Below are positions 19,198 through 28,288 of a stretch of 28,288 nt of DNA, in pieces. The notes beneath the pieces are model-generated. The model was given only the letters and a program-made list of their open reading frames with translations. It was not told the DNA's origin and did no database searches. The position numbers and the translations under genes were made by a program. Each line of letters begins with the position of its first letter. The first letter of the stretch is position 1. The DNA comes from Polytrichum commune (lineage: Eukaryota; Streptophyta; Polytrichopsida; Polytrichales; Polytrichaceae): positions 1-28,288 of the forward strand of contig CATNTY010000028.1 of NCBI GenBank assembly GCA_950295325.1, given 5' to 3'.

Positions 19198-21945
19198 ATG
19201 GTTTCTCGACGGAGTTATGTGGTGTTCGCCGCCGTAATTGCGGTGATCGTCCTGGCGGCCTGCACGGTGCAGGGCGTGCAGGGGATTACTGATGCTGAGA
19301 AACAGGACGCGAAGAATGCTGTGGAGCAAGATTACGATGCGTGGTTGGCGTACTGGGAGGCGAAGCAGGATGCTAAGGATGCTGCTTCGCTTAAAGGGCG
19401 AAGAACCAGTGAGGTTGGCAGCAACAGCCTTCCCGCCGGGTTTGCGACGTCGATGAAGAAATCGAGCAAGAAGTCGAGCAATAAGTGCAGCAAGACCATC
19501 GAGGTCGAGAAGAATGGGAAAGGAGACTTCAAGACTATCCAAGCTGCTGTCGACAGCGTCAAGCTCAACAACAAGAAGCGCGTGTGCATTAAGATCGCAG
19601 CTGGCATATACTAGTAAGCCCATTTCGAATTCTAACCTTGCATTCTTAGCTCTTTTCTTTTCATTATCATTTTTCCTCCACACTTCGATCGTATGATGTT
19701 ACCATTCCAGTTGGTAGTCATCAGCTTACAACCTCTGATAGGTGTTGATGAGTCCCTGCAATGTAGTAGGTATTGGATCTGCACCTGATCGACGTGCTAT
19801 ATTTGTATAATTCCTACCTTGTAGATCATTTTCAAGATGAGTGTCTGAGAACCTGAGGTTTTGTAGTAGGTTCTGGTTTCCACTCTGTGCGCTTTGAAGA
19901 TGACTTAGTGATCAACTACTTAATAGACTGTGTTGTCGATGAGCCCCTTCACTGTAGTAGGTGTTGTAGTTGAATGTGGACCTGAATGTTCTATGTTCGT
20001 GATTCTTATCCTGTGCACTTAAAGGTGACTATTGCGAGTGTGTCAGAATCTGTTATCAGTAGGTTCCTACCCGGTACACTTACAAGGTGAATTTTTGTGA
20101 TGGTGTACGCTGCCCGACTCAGCAACTATTGTCTCGTAGCCTGTGGTGGTGAATGCGTACATGAGTGCAGTTTGTGCGTGACTCCTGCCCTGGAGTGAAT
20201 TATGTGATGGAGTCTGGGAATTGTGTTGAGAACTGGTGGTTCCTTTCTGTATGTACTTACATGGTCAATTCTGTGATGGTCTTGTCTGAGAGTCTGCAGT
20301 GAGAAGATTATGGTTCCCAAGTCAAAGGACTTTATCACGTTCCAAGGTGCGGGACAGAAGTACACCATCCTTTCCTGGGGTGACACCGCTGCCATGGCAA
20401 ACGGAACCTCCCGGAGCGCTTCCACCGCTGTTGAGGCCGACCATTTCATTGCCAAGGACCTGACATTCAGGGTAAGTCAATGGTTAAAGTTGAATAATGT
20501 GTAACTACAACTCTACAATTAAAGAGTGTGAGGGAGAGAGAAAAATAGTTGACATTGTGATAAATTTCTATGGCTGTCGTTATGTTCTTTTGGCTTGGAT
20601 GAGTCTCTGACTTCATGTTTTTGTTGCTGTTATGCAGAACTCTGCTCCTGCCCCACCCGGCGGTGCTGTCGGAAGGCAAGCTGTTGCATTCCGCATCAAG
20701 GGAGACATGGCTGCCTTCTACCGCGTCTCTTTCTACGGAGCCCAGGACACCCTTTATGATCAAAACGGCCGCCATTACTTTGAGAAATGCTTTATCCAGG
20801 GATCCATCGACTTTATCTTCGGAGACGGACAGTCATTATACAAGGTATGCCAAACGTTCAACTATGAAGTCGAGGGTTTGCCAACTCTCGAAACAGTTCT
20901 TTTTCTTACTGTTTTTCTGATCCGAGGTTATCTAGATTTCGTCATCACGAAATACGAAGAAACTTGTTCGAACCTGATGGAACTTGGGATGGTAACCGTT
21001 GATTTGGCTATGAACTTGTGTATGCTGTTCTGTATGCCCTGTATATTTTGGGGATGGGTACCTTGGGATTTTTGTGATGATTTCCAGTCTCAATCGCCAT
21101 TTTCTTCCAGTTTATCATATGGCTCCATGAAGAAGTTTAACGTAATCTCCAAATTTTGATTATGAATGCAGAACTGCAACCTGAACTCTATCGCCAACCC
21201 CTACAGCGGCTCCTTGACCGCACAGAAGCGATCGATGAGCAATTCCACCTCCGGATATTCCTTCCTCAACTGCCACGTTAGTGGCACTGGTCCTATCTAC
21301 TTGGGACGTGCATGGGGACCTTTCTCCCGCGTCGTCTACATCAGGACCTACTTCGAGGATATCATCCTCCCCGAAGGATGGTTCGACTGGGGCGAAGCCA
21401 GCAGACAGAAGTAAGATCATCAAACCTTTACTCTAAAACCAATTGCTACTCTTCAACAGTTTGAAACTTATATCTACCTGCTACTGCTAACTTTCTGCAA
21501 AGCTATCAACCCATCACAGGTTTATTTGAAATTCACCACTTCTGCTCAATTGGGTCGGATCGGATTGGGAATGATCTCATCAATATACCTTATGTTAATG
21601 TTTCAGAATGCGGATAGAGATGCCAAAGTATATCCTCTTTCTGTGTCAATGATCATGTAAACCTTTCCTAATTGTGTGTGTTTATTTTGACCTTAGGTGT
21701 TCAAAAGTGACCCTGTAAGGTTGATATATCTTAATTGGACAGAGATGGAGGGTTAGGGAATTTGTGAAATGTTAGTACCTAATTCTGATGTTTCTTTTGA
21801 CAGGACTGTGTTCTACGGACAGTACAAGTGTTCCGGCCCCGGCGCTGTAACTAAGGAACGTGTGAAGTGGTCCAAGGAGTTAACATCTAAGCAAGCTCGG
21901 CCTTTCTCCACCATTTCTTTCATCGATGGCAAGGACTGGCTTTGA
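19198..21945 (+). CDS. Pectin methylesterase (pectinesterase), secreted, no pro-region
   Basis: This enzyme removes methyl esters from cell-wall homogalacturonan (EC 3.1.1.11). Five exons: 19198-19613, 20300-20471, 20638-20844, 21172-21410, 21804-21945; all introns are GT-AG and the phases fit, giving 391 residues. An upstream in-frame TTG at 19180 is not a plausible plant start. Residues about 6-24 are a hydrophobic signal sequence, with likely cleavage near 29. Residues 30-98 are a charged, Ala/Asp/Lys-rich segment ending in a [10 protein letters not shown] run, in place of the PMEI pro-domain of many plant PMEs. The catalytic beta-helix domain spans about 99-390. Visible family motifs: GIYYEK (136-141), QAVAFR with Gln210, GAQDTLYD with Gln232 and nucleophile-assisting Asp233, DFIFG with Asp254, LGRAW with Arg311 and Trp313. 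All key residues are present. N-glycosylation sequons occur at Asn173 and Asn289. Family identity is secure; the specific paralogue is not. Confidence 0.96.
19741..20285 (+). repeat. Degenerate tandem repeat in pectinesterase intron 1
   Basis: The 686 bp first intron is largely built from diverged repeats. Unit 19741-19932 (starting GGTGTTGATGAGTCCCTGCA) is echoed from 19933 (GTTGTCGATGAGCCCCTTCA), a period of about 192 bp. Within and after these, phrases of the form GTCTGAGAAC-TG, GTAGTAGGTTC, CCTGTGCACTTA-AAGGTGA and TTTGTGATGG recur at about 60-90 bp (19842, 20039 and 20210 regions). It is a minisatellite-like array confined to the intron; the acceptor at 20298-20299 follows immediately. 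Confidence 0.65.
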
Positions 21946-22696
21946 ACGTGAAACTATATAAGATTGTCACCTTACAGGCGATTATATTGTCACCTTCCAG
22001 ATTTTTTAACAAGCGCTGTGAATCATGCCTCGCTTGATATTTTTGTTTGTACCCACATTCATAAAATTTGTTACACTAGAATTGTCAATAAGAGGGAGGT
22101 AGTAGGGTAAGCAATGATTTGTAAATGATGATTGCTGGCACTGTCCCTTCCAAGCGCGCAACAGCGTCTGGAAGTGTTCGATCGTGCCATGCACAAGAGA
22201 TAATATCAATTTATGCGATTTTTTCCTCTCATATTCTGCCTTGCGTTGATTGAATTCTGACCGTGAAGATATGTGTTTCTATCGTGGAAGTGTCAAATTG
22301 CACAGTTGCAACTATGAATTTACAATGGCATCTATTTCTACTCAAATGACATGTACCGTTCAAAAAAAATCTTACAATATTCAAGTAGGCAGGTGCTGCT
22401 TGGAAAACTTTGCATGTGGGGAACTTGTAATGCGCAAGCAACTATTCCCAAACTGGTTAGAATATAACAGGCTGTGTAATATCTTTGGCTACATTGACAG
22501 TATGTCTTTCTTCGATTGCTGAGTCGTCAAACTCCGTAATCATACGTTGAGCCAAAATTTATGCTTATTTATCTAAAATAACATGCATGACTATGTGCTT
22601 ACAACTAAATGTGACTAGCAACAGCATTCTCCCTAATATTACGACTTTGTTAACTAAAGTGCACGAGATAAACAGAACGTCTGCACTGTTAACATG
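21946..22696 (+). other. 3' flank of the pectinesterase gene
   Basis: T-rich sequence following the stop codon. CATTCATAAAATTTG near 22056 and CAATAAGAGG near 22086 could serve as poly(A) signals, giving a 3' UTR of roughly 130-180 bases. The frame at 22250-22522 has no recognisable motif and is treated as chance. Confidence 0.4.
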
Positions 22697-22975
22697 CCTG
22701 CATGGTAATAGAGAATTAGTGTAGCATGTGACATAGTTGAATAACACAAAGTCAACATTGCAATCATAACATAATGACAACATAATACGTGCAAGCGTGT
22801 GCTTTGAATTCTTTGATGGATTACTTTAATGTCAAAATCCTTGATATATGAGAGGGAAATGTGACAACAAGCAATGAGATTTAAACTAAGCATATCCGTT
22901 TCCTAGGGTTTCAAGATATAAGAAAAAATGACATTACAATATGTGTCATTACGGAGATTAGGGTGTATATAAGAC
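22697..22975 (+). repeat. Dispersed repeat, second copy of the 9518-10240 family
   Basis: GCATGGTAATAGAGAATTAG and AAGTCAACATTGCAATCATA match 9520-9600. CCTAGGGTTTCAAGATATAAG (22902-22922) and GGAGATTAGGGTGTATATA match 10140-10215. It lies between the two converging genes and is probably a decayed retroelement piece. Confidence 0.45.
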
Positions 22976-23059
22976 AAGTACCAAAAAACGACATATACCT
23001 ATATTTTATATCTCAATTCTAGTCTAGTTCTGTTAGAATGAGGAGGATAATCATATATC

Positions 23060-23254
23060 ATGCATGTGCCAAGTCGATACTTGTTCACCTGCTTGCAACA
23101 TAAATTCTCGTTCAATTTCCTAGTGGAACATATTTTAGGACAAGTGCGTAAGTGTATTGTTATGGTGATAAAAATACTTATAGCTTATCCAAGACTATAT
23201 GTAGATAATATCATATTTGTTTCTGAATCAATTCTAGTCTGTATAATGAATTGA
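23060..23254 (+). pseudogene. Possible copia-type reverse transcriptase trace
   Basis: The frame contains LYVDNIIFVSES, which resembles the LYVDDIIFxxxS core of Ty1/copia reverse transcriptases with the second catalytic Asp changed to Asn. The flanking residues do not clearly continue the domain, so this could be coincidence. Confidence 0.2.
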
Positions 23255-24743
23255 TGGTTTCTTATTTCATGAAGTGATGTACCATGCTTGTCAATAGGAT
23301 TTTCTCAAATACAAATGTGAATTGTATTTGAAGCAACCATGACACCACAATGCAAGATCACTATTGCTTACCACACCTCGAACCATAGATTAGCCATTGA
23401 AATTGGATGATGATCAACTATCCCTATCTCTAGAGATACTAGACTATGCCACTTTTGCTAAAATGTAGTTAAAAATGAGGTACATCTCACGTTGGAATGT
23501 CCCCTATATATCAAAGATAAGTTTCCATCACTATTTGATAATGTATTCTTTCAATTGCACCACTAAGTGGATATATGCCTATATCTCACTGAGGTTACCA
23601 CACTCCACCAATCTAGAGAATTAGCTAGTTTGAAACCATCATGGTGTACTTTCAATCCCATGAGCCTTTTCAACTTCCTAGACTTTAAAATCAATTGTAT
23701 TTCATAGGGGAGTGGTGTAACATCTTTTATGTTTGGACTTATGAGACAATTTTGGACTTGTGAGACAATTTCCTTAAGCATCCATCACCTATTTCTGGGA
23801 TTTTTCTCAATTCTTAAAAAAAATTCAAAATTTAACAGTTTTCAATCTTAGAATGCTTCAAATGTAAGAGCAACTTCAAAACAATGCTTCTTAAAACTAT
23901 TCAACAATTCTAAATTTAAGTTACCGTCATGGACATTGACATAGTCATCAATCAAAAGTTCCAAAACAACCAACTATTAAGTGGCATATTGGTGAACATT
24001 GGGGGAATGGCCAGGAACCATCAATTTATATGCATAGGTGCAACGGACCAGGATGGCACATGCCCAATCTAGTAAGCTGTATGGTCAGTGTCAGCTTCTT
24101 ACAAAACCAAATGCTCATCACCCAACACGTAGGGCCAAGGAATGCTATAGTGACTCTCAATGACATGAACTTTCATGAAACAACTTCCATGATCAGCAAA
24201 CAGTTGAAATACAAAATCATCAGGAAATGAGAGCAAAACTGAATGCAAAGAACTGATTCCATGTTGGGCAGTCCAGATATTTGCACATTTTATGTTTGCC
24301 TGCAGAATCCAACCATCTAATTTCCATCTAAACAACACATACATTGCAGAAAATTTCTATTTGGAGTTTAGAATCTGCAACTTATGTGCTCCTAGAGTTG
24401 CCTCTGATTTGTATGATTGCTTAGCAGAAGTTTTGGTGTTGGAAAGCAGCAGGCAGTCAAGTTTATATGCCCACCACACTTATTCAGAGTGCAAGACAAA
24501 TACACTTTCCAGTACTCACACACCTTGTGAATATTGTCACCTACAAAAACTATCGAAGCCACTTTGGTATTGGCAACACTAATGACAGGTTTAATGGCCA
24601 GCACAAAAGTTTGCAAGCTTGCCCACTCAGGAAACATCTACTCTCGTTGGTGATTCTGACTGTCAATAACGAGTTTGAGATATCAAGCCAGCAGATCTAC
24701 AAAGAGAAGTGATCATGTAGAACCTTGAAGAGATTTTAATTTC
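23255..24743. other. Intergenic and probable NDUFS6 3' UTR
   Basis: No gene was recognised on either strand. Overlapping frames at 24030-24712 lack motifs. The part next to 24744 should hold the 3' UTR of the minus-strand gene, but I could not fix its poly(A) site. Up to about 24000 the sequence is AT-rich and resembles decayed repeats. Confidence 0.35.
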
Positions 24744-27700
24744 TCAATGGTGCCCATGAGCATCTCCTTGCACGTATCTGAGACCACAATACTTGCACAC
24801 TGCAGGGCTTCTGCCATCAAGGCTTATATACTCGATTGGGTGACCCAAGGCTGGGTCCATCCCTGCAAGATACAAATGATAGTAAATTAAGCTTCCTCTT
24901 CCCCACCATGGCATCACCAAGTGCTAGTTATGATGAGGACAGATGAACTAGGAACTTGTGTTCTGCTTGTAGAATGTATGAAGTTATAGCTACAAGCAGA
25001 ACATAATACACTTGGTGTTCTTTGTCATTATCTACATATTAAGAAAGCTGTGTTTTTGTTTCATTTGGCATGTTTAAATTCTCCTAAACCACAGGACCAA
25101 GAGTTGCACTCTTGTCACCATCAAAAAGCCCTCAATACGGAGGGTCACCTTGTGGGGACTGGTAAATTTTCAAATAACATTAAGAAAAAGTCACTGAATT
25201 CCAAGTGCACTTTGCTCTTTATCATTACAAATTGAAAAGAATAGGAACGTTAGAATTTTCAGAATTTGGATGCGTTTCTCCAAGTCAGTAGGTTTCCATG
25301 GCAATATATGCATGCTTCTCGTCATAGGTAAATTTGGTCCATATTTGCAGTTAAATTCACCAAAATTATTCAGATTCACTATGGAAACATGCTCAACAAC
25401 AGAAGTTCATTCATCACTAACATTGCTGTTGTTAGTGATGTGGTAACGCTAACCTGATTGCTAACATGAGAGCTAGGCAAACCACCACACAAAAAAGTGA
25501 TTAATAATCTTGCGGTAGATTGCAACATCAGATTCAAATGAAGGTGAAGACAGAGTACCTCCTTCACAAGCAACTACACGGGCATCAACTGTGATTGGTG
25601 GCACCTCATTAATCAGCTCCATTGGCGACTTTTTGTCTGTACTCTGAATTTCATTCAATCACAACAAAATTATCACTCACAGTGTAGACATCTCATGAAT
25701 ATCAGCATGAACTCATTATGTGCTCTTCCACATCACTCATTTGCTGCATAGCCTTATTTTGCAAACCTATTAACACCTGCACAGAATACCCAACAGTGCT
25801 GCAAAACTTTTCCTGCAGACACAGAGGTTTTGTTTGAACTGTGTGCTTAATCCATCTTACTTCCACTCCAGAGCCCATAAGGTGGCAGAATGTTTAAATC
25901 GCCTCTTGAACTTTGGGAGAACCTACTTCAGTGATGAAGTCAGAGCTTCGTAAGCCAGAATAATCTAACTCGCACTTAGCATAGATTGACTTGTTGAATA
26001 TTGAAGATCAACTTAATAGAGACCGACGATGTCCTCACTTCTCACTACAGGTAGTGGCCATAGAAGGTGAACAGCACATAATAGACCATCGTCAAAAGAG
26101 TAAATGGCCAGGCTAGAGTGTTTTGAAAGAATACCACTTGCATTTATGGCCCTAGAAACAATTGTCCTCAAATGTACCTGACAAACATATATGGCAGGGT
26201 GGTGTCTTATCAACAAGAAATGTCCTAGCAGCAACATCCAGAACTATGCTAGAGCAGGAAATCAAGGTATAATTATCCATGAACCAGCACCCTACACGCC
26301 AATGTAGGTTATGCAACAGCAGTGAGGACACTCAGTGAGCATGATAGGATTGAATAACCATGAGAAAAACCGTAATGCTGGTTGAGGTGTAGAGGATGTA
26401 AGGCTCACTCGTGGCTACATGTTTATCCTTCTCACTTGAAAAGAATTGACATATGAGTAAAGGAGTATCAGCACAGTGGTCATTTGAAATTAAATTGTCG
26501 TGCTATTCCCTCCAGTCCACTTCAATATCCAGACACCCTCATCGTTATGTTATGCACTGAGGGAGGGTGGCTTAAAGGCAGGGCCTTAGCTTGCATGGGG
26601 ACTCTACATTAAGCCGCCAAAGGCCGGGATGGTTTTTGAATGAGTGCCCTTCCCAGCACTTGATTTCCAACACACCTTCCCACCTATGCTCCACCAAACC
26701 AATCATAGTAGGGGTGTCAGGTGAACTGATAATTTCAATCAACCATGTGGGAACCTCCGGGCTTGCCCTTGCGGGAGATAGATGTGGACCGGGTTGTGCG
26801 TGTTAAACCATTTGAGGCGCTTGCCTTTGAAAGGAAGCAGTCGTCTTCGAAGTCCTCAAATTCCCGTGATGCCCGTTTCCAAATTCCGTGTAGGGTTAGA
26901 CCAACTCAAAAACAAAGCAACACCATAATACACACCGATGTTGCCATCCGAGCCATTTCTTCTTTTATGCATCAAGAATCTCAGATTTTCTAACCAAAAC
27001 TTCTCACGAGCTCCCAAGGCACAGAAGCTGCAATAGTACACAACCTTAATTTTCTCTCAACAACAATCACCTATCCCCTATCTTAGGATGCAGTAGTGAA
27101 CAACCTTAATTTTCTCTCAACCATGATCACCTATCCCCTGTCTTAGGATTCAATCAGCCGTCATACAAACACAGATTCGTGAACTAGGATTACAATGAAA
27201 TTTTTACCACTCGAAAGCCACTGAGGGACTAAATTCGATGTAATCCGAACCATGCCACATCAATGAAATTAGGGTTCCACAAGAATCCAAGTGCCAGAAT
27301 AAGAACCAAGAACCAAGAACCAAAGTGCGAGATCCAAGCGTCCTACTCCGGAATGAAAAATATCGAGAATCTCATAGTTTCTAGCCAAAACTTCTCACAG
27401 CTCCCAAGGCACAGAAGCGTCAGTAGTTTACAACCCTAATTTTCTCTCCTCGACGATGATCATCCATCCCCTGTGTTAGGGTTCAGACAGACGTCATACG
27501 AACATGCATTCGTGGAAGAGAAATACAATGAAATCTATATATATCACTCGAAGGCCACAAACTGACGAAATTCGATGCAATGTACGTCATGCCACATCGA
27601 TGCAATTAGGGTTTAATAGGAATCCAAGAGCCAGAATGAGAACCAAGAACCAACTGCGAGATCCAAGTGTGATAATGCAGAATCCAAAATAAAATAAAAT

Positions 27701-27935
27701 AATATTAAAGAGATGAGAAAATGCGTACTTGCATCCATTTCGCGGTATGGTCGTCGCTCATGGAACGGCAAGAAGTGCGACTCCAAACACCCTTGCTCGC
27801 CCCCCCTGCTGCTGCTGCTGCAAGGAAAGCCGGTGCATGGAGGGAAGGGTGCGATGATGGCCCAAGGGTTTGGGGGAGGTGGGAGGAGATGGCGAATGCC
27901 CGCCGGGCGAGAGCGGTCAGCTGGGATCTCGCCAT
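24744..27935 (-). CDS. NDUFS6: Mitochondrial complex I zinc subunit, NDUFS6-like
   Basis: A small zinc-binding subunit of NADH:ubiquinone oxidoreductase, on the matrix arm of respiratory complex I. Three exons on the minus strand: 27935-27729, 25643-25559 and 24862-24744, GT-AG introns of 2,085 and 696 bp, phases 0 and 1, giving 136 residues. Residues 1-57 form an Arg/Ser/Ala-rich targeting peptide nearly free of acidic residues, with five alanines (39-43) from a GCA repeat; processing near Arg57 is plausible. The mature part has the plant-family signatures HTAKWMQ (63-69), KKSPMELINEVPPI (73-86), VVACEG (92-97), ALGHPIEY (102-109) and VCKYCGLRYVQ (119-129), ending in a His-rich tail as in other plants. 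Zinc ligands of the CHCC type are Cys95, His105, Cys120 and Cys123, all present. A second acceptor 6 bases into exon 2 would break the frame, so the chosen one is preferred. It converges on the pectinesterase gene. Confidence 0.95.
26971..27689 (-). repeat. Tandem duplication in NDUFS6 intron 1
   Basis: Copy 1 (26971-27359) and copy 2 (27361-27689) are direct repeats aligned along their whole length, for example CCAAAACTTCTCAC-AGCTCCCAAGGC at 26993 and 27387, and AATTAGGGTT near 27268 and 27605. Copy 1 is longer by a further 60 bp internal duplication. The array sits at the start of the intron, its end only about 40 bp from the exon 1 donor. AGGGTT/AACCCT telo-box-like motifs recur within it. 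Confidence 0.85.
27030..27149 (-). repeat. Nested 60 bp tandem duplication
   Basis: Units 27030-27089 and 27090-27149 are each exactly 60 bp and differ at only a few positions (CAACCTTAATTTTCTCTCAA and ATCACCTATCCCCT occur in both). The equivalent part of copy 2 (27427-27490) has a single unit, so this duplication is younger than the larger one. Confidence 0.85.
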
Positions 27936-28288
27936 AGCTGATCAGATTGCTGCAACACTCGCACGGCGAACGAAGAGGGAGCCGAGTTTGCTTAGAATCT
28001 GCTCCTCTACCTCCGTCCTTCGGTAGAATTCTGGACGGCCAAGATCACCGCTCACCCTCACCAACGGCCACGATTCAGGGATTCTTTTCTTTTCTTTTCT
28101 TTTTGGACACAACACAACATTTCTAAGGTAGACGTGTGTTATTTGGATACATCTCTCTCTGCACTCACTTCTCGTGGGATATGAAACATAGATTTAGTGC
28201 AAGATGATTAGCAATTCCAAATTGTGTTCGTAGCCATTTGGCTAACACTTTTTAGAGTTCACATGAATATCTTATTTCAATATCAAAG
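27936..28288 (-). promoter_or_regulatory. Probable 5' UTR and promoter region of NDUFS6
   Basis: Sequence upstream of the minus-strand start codon. It is GC-rich to about 28070, with GGCCGTTGG-type blocks, and then bears an AAAAG pentamer tract (28083-28104 on the plus strand as TTTTC units). No TATA box was seen within 150 bp of the start codon. A 101-codon plus-strand frame (27721-28026) is an antisense shadow. Confidence 0.4.
28083..28104. repeat. TTTTC pentanucleotide microsatellite
   Basis: About four TTTTC units on the plus strand, i.e. a purine GAAAA tract on the coding strand of the NDUFS6 gene some 150 bp upstream of its ATG. Confidence 0.85.

Noticed and set aside
19087-19683. 198-codon minus-strand open frame, the longest in the window
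   Set aside because: It is antisense to exon 1 of the pectinesterase gene and its flanks, and has no recognisable domain; the plus-strand exon explains the open reading.
26971-27689. Regular direct repeats considered as a CRISPR or satellite array
   Set aside because: There are only two large units plus one 60 bp duplication inside a plant intron; no short-repeat and unique-spacer pattern exists.
27721-28026. 101-codon plus-strand frame over the NDUFS6 start
   Set aside because: It is antisense to NDUFS6 exon 1, whose protein sequence is clearly conserved.

Overview
The window reads as nuclear DNA of a land plant. Its two clear genes are plant enzymes with spliceosomal introns (GT-AG, phases consistent, proteins co-linear with their families). 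The rest is AT-rich, gene-poor sequence full of small inverted-repeat transposons, degraded retroelement pieces, homopolymer runs and microsatellites. A pectinesterase plus a plant-type mitochondrial complex I subunit points to a plant. Lineage within land plants cannot be fixed from this window; a non-seed plant (moss or lycophyte) is only a guess. Many short open frames start at TTG or similar codons and are not genes.

Layout. Positions 1-19,000 contain no gene I can recognise. They hold several families of non-autonomous DNA transposons: (i) a 340-400 bp family whose terminal repeats contain the palindrome CACTAAATAT-N-ATATTTAGTG (507-849, 6326-6724, 14411-14758); (ii) a ~230 bp family with ends TGATCAGGGAGA...TCTCCCTGATCA (4439-4643, 5431-5660, 5676-5907, plus relics at 12675-12790 and 14214-14412); (iii) a ~230 bp family with ends like GAGAGGGAATNATCGTATACGAG (7121-7350, 18027-18246, and a diverged copy at 15597-15825); (iv) a PIF/Harbinger-like family with GGGCCAC ends and TAA target sites, present as two ~500 bp copies head to head that form a 1 kb foldback (13014-14026), plus a relic at 2813-2912. 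A separate 71 bp-arm hairpin lies at 5174-5394.

Positions 19,198-21,945 (+) encode a five-exon, 391-residue secreted pectin methylesterase without a PMEI pro-region. Positions 27,935-24,744 (-) encode a three-exon, 136-residue mitochondrial NDUFS6-type zinc subunit of respiratory complex I. The two genes converge tail to tail with about 2.8 kb between them, which holds UTR-like sequence and retroelement debris. They have no functional link: one acts in the cell wall, the other in the inner mitochondrial membrane. A shared oddity is that the first intron of each contains locally tandem-duplicated sequence.

No RNA gene, CRISPR array or defence-like system was found. The most unusual structures are the nested foldback elements and the intronic duplications.
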